The position numbers and the translations under genes are program-made. A stretch of 64,000 bases of DNA. It comes from Phoronis australis. Lineage: Eukaryota; Phoronida; Phoronidae. Shown piece after piece: positions 24,757 through 36,900 of this stretch (within the stretch, counting starts at the first letter, position 1; each line of letters opens with the position of its first letter). The stretch is from contig NMRA01000015.1 of assembly GCA_002633005.1 (NCBI GenBank), positions 1,663,671 to 1,727,670 on the forward strand, written 5' to 3'. A model generated the notes under the pieces. The model ran no database searches and had not been told where the DNA came from. It saw only the letters and a list, made by a program, of their open reading frames with translations.

Positions 24757-24940
24757 CTAACCTAAACTGTTGTTAGAGTCTGAGCAAGAGAGATTAGTCT
24801 CAGACTGGAAGGTTGTCAAACTCTTCTGAGATTTGCGCACATTCCAGTGAAGACAGCCAGCTAAACTGGCGAACCAGTCACTCACATGGTCCTTCTTGCA
24901 TATCGATGGCACAGGGTAGATAGAGGTAACAATACGAAGA
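24757..24940 (-). CDS. NADK: NADK exon 12 (last)
   Basis: The acceptor is TCCTTTTCAG. The exon encodes '[14 protein letters not shown]' and then '[18 protein letters not shown]', the conserved NADK C-terminal segment. A serine-rich tail of about 25 residues ends at TAG (24757-24759). Confidence 0.96.
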
Positions 24941-27900
24941 CTGAAAAGGAATCCGATACGATTAGTTGTACTCTGTATAGTGTTTCCTACTGGTGACAGA
25001 TGGCGCTGTGTGCAGGCCAATCCATCACAGTAGATAACAGAACATCAGGACTCCTTACCTTGAAGACATTAGTTAAATTGTAACGCTTATAATGAACTGT
25101 GCATACAACAGCCTCACTACAGATTGAACTTCAATAAGCAATTCTCGCACAGTCTGTCACATTACACGAGGAGTGTTTCATGGTTCACAAAATTGACAAT
25201 TAGTGCAAAATTGAAAAAATACACCAGATTAACGGGACACCGGTATGAAAATTTTGAAATTCATGATGTTATGGTTGTAGTTAACCATAGTGTAAAATTA
25301 ACAACTGCTCAGCAGACAATATTGAACAACATCAGGACTGGTCAATCTCAAATTCTTGTCCTCCAAATGTTCACACGCATACTGGATAATACTGATAAAC
25401 TGTCCACTAGTTTGTACTCAGATGGTAACAGGTGCATTGATGGTTTGGTTCCCACTCAGTTTTAACCAATTTGTCAATTTTCAAGACTATTCCTAGAGCC
25501 ACTTCAGTGAGATAATAAGAGTTTCACTGTTTTAGACAAGTGAAAGATTTTCACTTGAAAAGCACTTTAATCAACACTGATAATGCAAAACACAGCAGTT
25601 CTATAACACAACCAAACAGTCCTACAGCAGGCCAAGCTAAGCAGCTGTGCAGTTGTTGGTGTGACTCACACTTCATCAAACTGCAGCTCATGTCTACCCC
25701 GTCCATCAAATGCTATGTAAACTGTGTTCCTGGCATCAGACGTGACGCGCACCTGTAACACAATCAGTGGGAGGTCAGCAGAGCAAGACACAGGACAGAT
25801 ATTCGTAATCACATGAATGCATTTTTACTCGGACAAAAACATGATTTTTTATGGAAAACGCCGAATTTTCCACAGACACAATTTTTTTCACATGAAACTT
25901 GCAAATTCCTGTCTGGGATTATCATGTTAGGCCTTTTAGCCACAAAACTAGTCTGTCAAAAATAATACTTCCATTTTTTCAAGGAATATTGATATCTTCA
26001 TTTTTGACATCAGAGTTCTCCAGCTAGAAAGTCTTAATAGAAATTCCAGACACAGTTTTGTAGCTAAACAAATAAAGAAACAAAATTTGCAAGTTTCATG
26101 TGAAATAAATATTTCACGTTTGTGTAAATTATGGCGATCTTTGTAAAAAATCAAGATTCTTTAGAAAACAATGCAGTCATGTGATAATGAATATGTGTGC
26201 ATGTTTTTTGTGCATAAAAAAGGTTCTTGGAGAATCAAGGATTTGAAAAATACATAGTTGGGTTTACTATTACCAGTTAAAAATATTATTTAAGAAATTT
26301 GATCCTCGGTAACAAAGATATCTCTGTACTTTAAGTCCACCAGTCTATACAACAAGACCCATGTGTTCATGCACAAGTATCGTACTCACCATGACCTCAA
26401 CTCCAGCAGGTACAACAATGGGTCGGAATGACAGCGAATGTGGGCAGATGGGGGTGATGAGGATAGCAGGGATGGTGGGGTGAACCATGGAGGCACCAGC
26501 ACCAGCTGCATAGGCAGTACTTCCTGTTGTAGTGGAAATGATCAGACCTGCAGGCAAGAGTGGTAGTTTATTAAACAGCATGGGGACATTGAAGGTCACT
26601 ATTAGCAGACCTGCAGGCAAGAGTGGTACAATTTTGTACACAGCATGGGGACATTAAAGGTCACTATTATCAGACCTGCAGGCAAGAGTGGTAAAGTTTT
26701 GTAGGCAGCATTGAGACACTGAATGTCAGTATTATCAAACCTGCAGAATGGAAGACAGTGCTATGTGCAGAATCTGAGGCCTGTGAAGGTAAGAAAAATA
26801 AGGCCAGCATGCATGCACAGTAGAGTCATGAACATAGTTTGGGGGCACTGCATGTCACTATAATCATACTAAGAGGCAAGCATGGAAAAGTTCAGTACAG
26901 TCTGCCATCAGTGAAGATAATTAGTATCAGACCTGCAGGCAAAAGTGGTTGTGGTTTTTTGCACACTTACAAAGAATTATGATAATGCGGTACTCAAAAA
27001 CAAAACATTAGATTTGGGTAAAGCTTTATATACAGTACGAAGACAGTGAAGAAAACTATCAAGAGTGGTAGAATTGTGTGATCAGTTTGGGGACTGCAAC
27101 TATGCCTGCAGACAGAAGTGAGAGACAAAGACCAGGCCTGCAGGCATGAGTAACGCGGTTAATCTGTACATAGTTTGAAGACAGTGATGGACTTTTGGGC
27201 ACAAGTGCTAGTAAGAGTTAACATCTCAGTTTGGAAGCAAATCAACAGTAATTACTTGGCGGAATTCTTTGAATTCCGTCAAGTATGTTGGTCTGACAGC
27301 AAGTTTTTTTTGTTTGTTCGCACTCTACAGGTCGCAATTTTCGTCCGATTTTCACGAAATTTGAACACGACGTGTAGACTGGAAAGTCCTGGAAGCCTAT
27401 TGTTTTTGGTCATGATCGGATACAAAATAGCGGACGTGGCGGCCATTTTGTATAAAATTTCACAGTCAAATACTCGTAGAGGCCGCATTTTTCGACCTAC
27501 AAAGCTGAAAATCGGTGCGATTATACTAGAACGCATGTGCTACAACTCTGCAGAAAACCGCTGACTTCTGGTTAAAGATGGCGGAAATATTGGACGTGGC
27601 GCATGCGCACCCCGAAATATGGCTAAAAACGTTTTCTCCTGTAGAGGGCGCAATTGCAAACCAATCACTTTCAAACTGGTCATGTGTTTGTTGAGTTTAA
27701 TAAGCTTTTATAAAAAATTATTGGACCGGAAGTCAATTTCAAGATGGCGGCTGTGGCGCATGTTCACACGGTTTCAATCGCTCTGGTGTCGCATTTTTAA
27801 CGGGACGAGTAAATGACGTGAATTTTTGCATGTGGATTCCTTGAAGTATGGCCTTTCAAAAAGTCTGCGAGAGCGTATTTCTCAGACTTANNNNNNNNNN

Positions 27901-30900
27901 NNNNNNNNNNNNNNNNNNNNNNNNNNNNNNNNNNNNNNNNNNNNNNNNNNNNNNNNNNNNNNNNNNNNNNNNNNNNNNNNNNNNNNNNNNNNNNNNNNNN
28001 NNNNNNNNNNNNNNNNNNNNNNNNNNNNNNNNNNNNNNNNNNNNNNNNNNNNNNNNNNNNNNNNNNNNNNNNNNNNNNNNNNNNNNNNNNNNNNNNNNNN
28101 NNNNNNNNNNNNNNNNNNNNNNNNNNNNNNNNNNNNNNNNNNNNNNNNNNNNNNNNNNNNNNNNNNNNNNNNNNNNNNNNNNNNNNNNNNNNNNNNNNNN
28201 NNNNNNNNNNNNNNNNNNNNNNNNNNNNNNNNNNNNNNNNNNNNNNNNNNNNNNNTTTATTGTAGTTGATTGTATGCTCTCTATTTGATTTCTTCGCTAG
28301 TCACATGAATGTTATCGTGTTTGCCAAACTACCACTTTAGATAGAGTTTTGAACGGGCTTTCATTCTTTATTGTAGTTGATTGTATGCTCTCTATTTGAT
28401 TTCTTCGCTAGTCACATGAATGATATCGTGTTTGTCATCTTTTCGATTAATTCCGCCAAGTGTCGCTCCTCCGAGCGCTCTCGGGTTGGAAGTCATTAAA
28501 AATACAGAGTGATATTGAATGTGCACACCCCGTAATGATGAGGACTACTTGATTTGTACATTAAAAAATTCAACAAAAGTTGCCACACTTTAATCAATAA
28601 ATTGACTGATAATATTAAGTTAGCTGCACTTCAAGACACCAGCGTCATCACTGGCTTTGATCTGTGTAAACAAACAACCAACTCACCGTCCCCCTGTACT
28701 GAGGTAACCATCTGCTCATTTATATACATCTCAATGTTACACAGGTATGATGAGGGGCCTCGGTCAACGACTACATCATTGAGTACCTGCAAAACAGGTC
28801 TCACTGGTCAATATTCAGGTACATCGTGCGAAAGAAAGGTGAGAGACCTCGGTCAATGATTACAACAGTGAATACCTGCAAAATAGGTCTCTGATCTATC
28901 TCGTGAACAAAAGGCGAGAGACCTCGGTCAATGACCACATCAGTGAGAACCCGCTACTAAACAGGTATGTAACTTGTAAATATAGAGGTCATTATTCTAC
29001 AGGAAAGGTGAGTGACCTCCAACACAACTTAATATTACAAGAGACGTGAGGTGGTGGGGTTAAAAAAATACCACACAGTCCATGAAAACGTAGCTCACAG
29101 TATTTGCAAGATTTCTTTCCACGATCATTATTTGCTCAGATAATATCACCCCTACATTACAACTGAAAACCAGCATCCATTTTTGGGATTGGTGAAAAGC
29201 AAGTGGTAATGGTAAGACACTTTTCAAGAATTTATTAATCGGATACCATCCCGATTCCAGTTTCAAGTCTACTTTGGTTTTAGTGACAATGTTGTTCAGT
29301 AATGGCGAGGCTGTTCGCAAGGTGACCGAATGTCCTGTGACACTGTCCTACACTAACAGAAAAAAGATTTGCCTGCAGCCTAGGTGACTGAGCTTGACCA
29401 TTTAAGTGAATTTTTAAAAATCTTTAGCAATAGCAGACGTACATTTACATGCAGCTAAGAAGACTTTACCTCATTTAAGCAAATTTTTTGTATATTTAGC
29501 GAGATTACAGATTGTCTAGGAGTTGATTTCGATTTGATGCTTTTCCTTAGTGGCATTAAATCATTGCAACACTAGAAGTTCATACATAACATGTCAAGTT
29601 TTGTGCACAACCACAAATTTTAGACTTGATTTTCAATAATCTTTTTAGTAAGCCTGATATACAAATTGACAAAACTTAAAGTACCCCCATAGCTAATACC
29701 AACTCATCAAAGCAAAATTTCCAAAGCACTACGCACTAGTAAGGGTTTACAGTTCTCCAGAGGGACCAGCGCACTGTCCTGCTTCTTCAAAATAGAGCAC
29801 TTCAACCTTGACCGCAACATCAGCTTAGCTTTGCCTGCAAACAGTGGAAACCTTAGGCCTTGTTTACTTAGCAAAGGTTAGTTTTCACGTAGCAAGCCAT
29901 TCAAACTCTTACTGATATTGCTGTATAAAATTAAGCTTAATCTGACTAAGAATGCACAAAATACAAAATCTGAAGGTTAGCCGTTATCAATTCAAAACAA
30001 GAGTGGTTGGCATATGTTGTATAGCAGTTGTAAGTGGTATAGAAATATCCTATATGATGCAGTTTCTAAATTCTTATACAATTTCAACAGTAACCCAGAT
30101 AGCATCCTCAAAACATCTTGACCTCTCACCTTCAATAACATTTGTTACTTCTTGACGGAAATCTTCAAACACAGTCGGTGTCAAGAAGCCAAGTGAACCG
30201 AGGTGGAAAGCTAGCACCGGAGGCACACTTGTCTGAAACAGGGAGAAGAAATGAACTGAGATTAAGACACCGAGAAGAAAATAATTGAGAAAGAAACACA
30301 GGGGAAAGAAACTGAGACTCTGATTGAATATAGGACTCGCAACAGTCAAGATATTTTTGTTCATTTGCCTATTTAGATACGACTTATAGCAAAAAACGCA
30401 TTCAATTCACCAATTTACCCACAATCCCTTCATGCCAAAGTATTACTAATTAAAGGTCAAGGCTAAGTTGAAACTCATACAAAACAAGTTAGAAGCGGTG
30501 AATCTTCTCATTGAAGTAACCAATGAACTGTATTTGTTCTATGGTGTTCTCCTATGAAATTAGGAATGTCAAATGATCGTGAATAAGTTATGATTTATTA
30601 TTGTTTCGCATCTAGTTATTCACCTGGATAACTGATAGTGCCACCATTCTCTAACACTACACTTATGTTGCATGAACAGTTACTACGAGCCAGAAGAATG
30701 GTATGTAATGGTATTAAGTACATGTCTAAGGTAACCGGTCATCTGCACCTTTCATGAAAATAATGGTCAACCGTTAACGAAAAAATGATACCATCAATAC
30801 AAACACATGGAGACCACTCATTGACTGAAAAACACACCTAAAACAAGGAAGATGCGTACAGCAAGGTACCATCCCCACCCAGATATATAATCAAGTCTAC

Positions 30901-33900
30901 CAGTTATTGACTGAACAACACACCTGGAACAAGGAAGATGCGTACAGCAAGGTACCGTCACCACCCAGACATATAATCAAGTCTACTTTATCCTCCAAAT
31001 CTTCTCCCTCACGGAATGTGTAAATATTCTTGCGCAGATCTTGAAACTCAGAACTAGCCTGAAGTAGAGCTTCTTGCTTTACCTTTTCTTCAAGAACCAC
31101 CACCATGGACTTTTCCTGAAGAACATCATACGCAGGCAATGTAAAAATTGGCACTTGTCAACCCAAGACCACCTCATTTCTGAGCCCAAGACCACCTCTA
31201 ATCTGAGCCCATGGCCACCTAACTTCTGGGCCCAAGACCATCTCATTTCTAGGCCCAAAACCACCTATATTTGCTTGAATCAAAAACTGACCAATCGCAT
31301 TGCAAGAAATTTTTAAGTTCCTTGGAAGTGTAAAATATGATCTATCAATTTCAAAGATGAGACACGTTGTTTAAATTTGGTTATTCCGAGCCCTGAGAAT
31401 TTGACTTAGGCAGTGGCTGCCATAGTAACGAGAACATTTATCTCTCATGCAAATTGAAATAAGTGAAACAGCAAATCCTGATCATAACCTTTCCTTAAAG
31501 GGGCGTTTTTACTACTTATGACCTTAGCATGAAAATCCTGGACTAGAATTATAAGATACCAGTCTCAAATGGTTTTTCCACATCAGTGATTGATTTGTAT
31601 CATTCAAACAATTGAGATATTAGGTGAAGACCTTGAAATTTTGGCAACTGTTGTTTGGTCTGAAATTTGTGAGATTTTACCGTAAGGAAAAACTTGAGGT
31701 CTAATGTTCAGTAGCCCAAATCAAAAGTTAATTTAATTGCACATTTAACCTTTTTAAAAATAAAATTAAAAATTCAAGTACAAAAACTAAAATCTTAGTA
31801 GTACAAGACAGACAAAAATTATAAACCAATCAGTTGCAGACCTACAAATAAAAGTAAAAGATAAACTAAAAAATAAAACAAAACTGTGAAATGGATACCA
31901 GTTTGCAAGACAACTGTATCCTTGTCTCACCTTAATAATGTGAAATGGATACCAGTTTGCAAGACAAGTGTATCCTTGTCTCACCTTAATAATCCATGTG
32001 ATGAGCTCCAAGAACGGCGCTATTACGGTCTGGTCAAAGTGTTTCTTAATTATGAGTACAGCCAAGGGTGGTTTGCACCATGTCAGCACCATGTTGTCTG
32101 GGTCCTGCACCATGCTACAACAGAGGGCAGTCATGTTAGCGTTCTTAATGATGAGTACAGCAAATAGTGGCTTGCACCATGTTAGCTGGAGCCTGCACCA
32201 TCCTACAACAGAGGGCAGTCATGTTAGCGCACTCATGTTAGCGTTCTTAATGATGAGCACAGCCATTAGTGCCTTGCACCATGTCAGCACCATGCTAGCT
32301 GGAGCCTGCACCATCCTACAACAGAGGGCAGTCATGTTAGCACAGTCATGTTAGCGTTCTTAATGATGAGTACGGCAAATATGGGCTTGCACCACGTCAG
32401 CTGGAGCCTGCACCATCCTACAACAGAGGGCAGTCATGTTAACTTTCTTAATGATGACTATAGCCAATAGTAGCTTGCACCATGTCAGCACCACGTTAGC
32501 TGAAGCCTACACCATCCTACAACAGAGGGCAGTCATGTTAGTGCATCAATGGCCAATCAGTCATAAAAAACAAACAAGTTTCTAGACATGTTTACATTGT
32601 ATCTAGAAGTGCAGAGTGTTGATTTATGCTTAACATTCTTAACTACTCAGAACCTGGTCTTAAGCAATAACAAATAACATATTTGATGAAGGACCAATTT
32701 GGGACCAATTATAATGAATAAGATTACGTAGGACAATGGACAAATGTACTTTAGAAAGTCATGTCTCAAAAATGTCAGAGCAGATTAATTTGAAACTTTC
32801 TACTACTATGCTTTATGCAATGTCTCCCAATACATTCGGTACCATACTTTACAGTACAACGCTTTATTGCGTTCGAGGCCAGAGGCCCAAAGTACAACAA
32901 CAAACATATCTACAAGCACAGTTAAATACAAAACATCAAGTTTAAGAATTTTTCTCTGGCTAAATATACAATGTTTGCATTAGGAGTCTTTCCTAGTTGA
33001 AGTCTAATACAGGGTTATGATTATGGTTATCAGAACTTATATTTATATATTGCTGCCGGAGATCTGCATAAGCACTGCACACCAACAAAAATTATAGTTT
33101 CTTCAACGTAGTTTATATTAAAGAAAATACAAATTCTATTACAATAATCTATTTTGTTGTGCCTTTCTGCTTCCACTATCAATTTGTGGTTCGAACAATG
33201 AAACCTTGAAATTTTTGTATAAAATGGCGCGGTAGATTTAACTGAAAGTATTCCTCTGAAGAGTAATTAATTTGAAAGATTTAAAATAGAACAGTTTGCG
33301 GTTTTCATGAATGTCAACTCCCCAACCTTGTATGTAACAATCAATCACTCTCTCAGAAATTGTTTTAAAAATGTTACTTCATATGTTACACCTTGATTTA
33401 ACCACACTTCAAAGAAACCATACTCGGACAAAAGCGATCTGACAAAAGAAGCCCAATTATAAGAAAATCTACCATTACTGTCAAGAATAAACAGCATGTC
33501 ATACATATGCAGCTCAGACATACCTGCTTGTTACGTAAACAGTGGATAAGGGCTGCAAGTAGAACAAGAAGTGCTCACACCAAGCACCTTTAAAATGTTC
33601 TACGCCGTCATGCTTTTTAAACCATCAGATTTCAGCCACAAAACAAATTGTTGGAAAAATCATTTTATCACATAATCCAAAACAAAGACCGTGAGGTACG
33701 TTTTGACATCGGTTACTTAACTTAGAAATGGAGACAAGACATTTGCTCCCTTGCTTTGAAAGTGTCACCTTTGTCCAAGAGTTTTGGAGTGACAAACAGG
33801 CAAGGTATTTACACTGTCTGGTGAACGACCTCTACTGGGTGACTTCCAGAGTACCAGTTTTTGCATGTTCTCAGCGGGCCACCATTTCTAAAAACAGTTA

Positions 33901-36900
33901 TTTTAGACTTCTTGAGGTTGACACTCATACCCCAGGACAGGAAATAATTATGAAGACGAACAGCTGATTCAGAACGCAAAAACATATCTGCATAGAGCAG
34001 AGTAGAAATTACTGAGAAACTCTCAGTTACAAATATATCACTTTTAAGGCCCTTTCATATTGACTTAACTCCTATCTGAGTGGAGCGTCGACGTATACTG
34101 CAATGTTAATTGGACCGTTTATACTGGCTTTGGTAGTTAATGAACATCGAAGTAAACAGTAGGTGATGCTGTCGTCCTCGAAGTTATTGCAAGGTAGCAC
34201 TGCACTCCCAAGATTTTTTCAATGTGACAATTTGGGAACATTTACATATGCTAATTGACATAAAACTTATTTTCAAATCGATTGGTGAGTATTAGAGCAA
34301 AATATAAGCAACTATTAGCGATTCCACTACCCTGTAATTGTTGATGATAACAGTGGCACCTGGCAATAACTTTGATAGCATCGAAGATGACCGTTCATAC
34401 TGCACCGCAGCATCGATGCTCCGCTCTTAAATCCACCCGTTTAGTGCAAAGTTAACTGGCGCTGTTAACTTTGATCAAGGACCGAAGTAAAGCGTTCATA
34501 CTGACAGAAACTCCCCAAAACATCGACACGTCGATGTTAGTATGAAAGGCCCTTTACGCACTCCAGAAACTCGTTAATAAAAAAGGACTGACTTCAAAGG
34601 AATTCTTTTTAAAATGGTCCACTTTTTCAACAGGGGCTATAAAAAATTAGGACCTCTAACTGGCACACAGTAGCAGTAGTGCGTTTATTTACAAAACAAA
34701 CTAAAACCATAACTAGCATTTTACTGGATGTAGAAACAGTAGAGACACAAGTAATCAAACTAAATTTCTCTGTCCAAAAGTCACGAAAACCAACGTTCTA
34801 TTGTTTTATACCTCCGGTCATAGTTAATAACTTAAAAAGTCTATCCTATCCCACAAAAATCTCCAAAATGATTTTTTTGCAAACAACGTCTCTTCATATA
34901 TTATTCCATTAAATTTCTCAACAAAAGTTACTTTTGTAAATTGCATTTTCTTTTTAGCATTTTTGATGTGATATAAGCTTGATGTGTCAAGTCACATTTT
35001 TCAACACTAAATCCCAAGCTCAGAGCAGGCCTTCATGCAGTGTACGTCCTGGGCGTCCAAATGGACGCCCCAGCACTAATATGGATGCCCTGGCAAGGAC
35101 GCCCAATGTATCATTTGGACGCCCACTGTCAATAGGAACCTTTCAAGTTTGGACACACACATTGTAATGATTACTAGGAAGCCTCTGAAGGCTCACAGTG
35201 GGGGCTCTTTTTTCAAAGCAGGAAGAAATATACAATGTATATACAAAGTATATACAATGTTGCTATGCTCACACTTGGTTGATAGCATTGTAAAAGTCTT
35301 GGTCTACACCAATGTTTTATTAAAAATGCTCACTACAGAAGGCTGTTTTGTAAACTTAGATGTAAAAACCTTGGTCTATGCATTTTTTTGTAAAAAAAAT
35401 CTGTGTGTTGGGGGGGATTGCTGGGGATGGGGGGTTACGCGTCGGAATTATGGACGCCCTGGAATATTGGGAACCTCATTTTGGACACCCTATTTTCGAA
35501 ATCCTGGATGAAGGCCTGGCTCAGAGCCGAACCTTGCCTCTTAGTAACCATTGCAAGTCACTAATATAATGCAAGCAAACTATCTTTATCAAATTCCGAT
35601 AGTCAGAGTTCTCCATTTAAATCAAAAGAGGGCGCACCCATGTTAGATCACACACACACTTGTGCGATAACAACCAAAGGCTCCATTTATTAAATTTAGA
35701 GCTTGTTTCCAGCATTTTAGAAAATCTGTTTGCTTAAATAAGTCATTGCACGAATGAGTGAAATTCGAATAGTAAATGAAAGGATTCATTTCAGTTTACA
35801 ATTTTTGAAGTGGTATTGGCATTGTAAAGTAATTTGTTTCTTTAATTCCCATTATGAAATCCACAGTACAAAAAGCTTCCGTTTTTATCAATTAAAACCA
35901 GTCCTGAGTTTCATTCACATGCTCTCTTTTTACACATGCAGAATGCATCCATAGATTTGACAAATTGGGATGACACTAGGACCGGTGCATCATTAGAGAA
36001 GGAATTTGTCAGTTATTATACAACTAGAAATGTTTTTTGCAACATTGGTCACTATGAATATAAAACAATTAAATCACTCAATACTCAGAACCACTTGATA
36101 GTAACTAAAATCTTCGTGTTTGATTTGTTCATCAACTATCTCCTGACAATATGCTATCATTGTCTTTCAGAATATGAGACTAAACAGAGCTTCAGTTTTA
36201 TGGGCGATTCCAGCAAAGGGTGTTTGTTTGACAAACTTTTGTTACAGTTGGTATGAATTCCTCTACTTCTTACAAAGTAATCACCCCTTCACATGCAATG
36301 AGATAATCTCTATATACTCCTGAGTCAAGAAATTCTGAATGGAGAAGCGTTTCGATTAATCAGAGATCCATGAATTTGAAAAGAACAACCTCGGTTATAA
36401 ATAAATCTAATTACTGTAGACACCAAAAGTAGCTTCTATACTAAACACAATTGTCTAAACCAACCTTAAAAAGACTGAAAAGAGTGCTCCCCCTGCTAAA
36501 CAAATTACCCTGAATGAATAATGAAAATAGGGCGGTGAAAATTTAAAAATAGTACAAAGTGAGTAGCTGATATCAAAAGACAGGAAAGAGAGTGTAACTC
36601 CCTGTTATAACAGAGAACTCTGCATTATTTTATAGAGTTATGTCACCAAGCAAAGTTTTCTGGTGATTGACACAAAAATATAGCATTACTTGCTAACTGC
36701 ACTAATGGTCCACAATAACAACATCTGGTTCATTGGCCCCAAGTTATGTAAGTTGACTCTGGAGCCTTGAATAAGGTAGGCCTTAATTTAACAGAGGCTA
36801 TGGTTGAATAATACTGATCAATTTTGGAAAAGGTAGGCACTTTATAGGTTGTTTAATCCTGCCGGTACCAGGGATAATTTTAGAAGCGCACCCCATGTCA

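Noticed and set aside
27175-27564. A 129-codon open frame
   Set aside because: It runs across the end of transposon R4; no matching open frame was noticed in the reverse copy at 42243-43016, and there is no known domain.
27826-28288. Two long open frames on the + strand
   Set aside because: They consist mostly of the N gap.
33728-33967. A 79-codon + strand frame
   Set aside because: It is the antisense of the LINE polymerase relic, whose - strand reading has the RT motifs.
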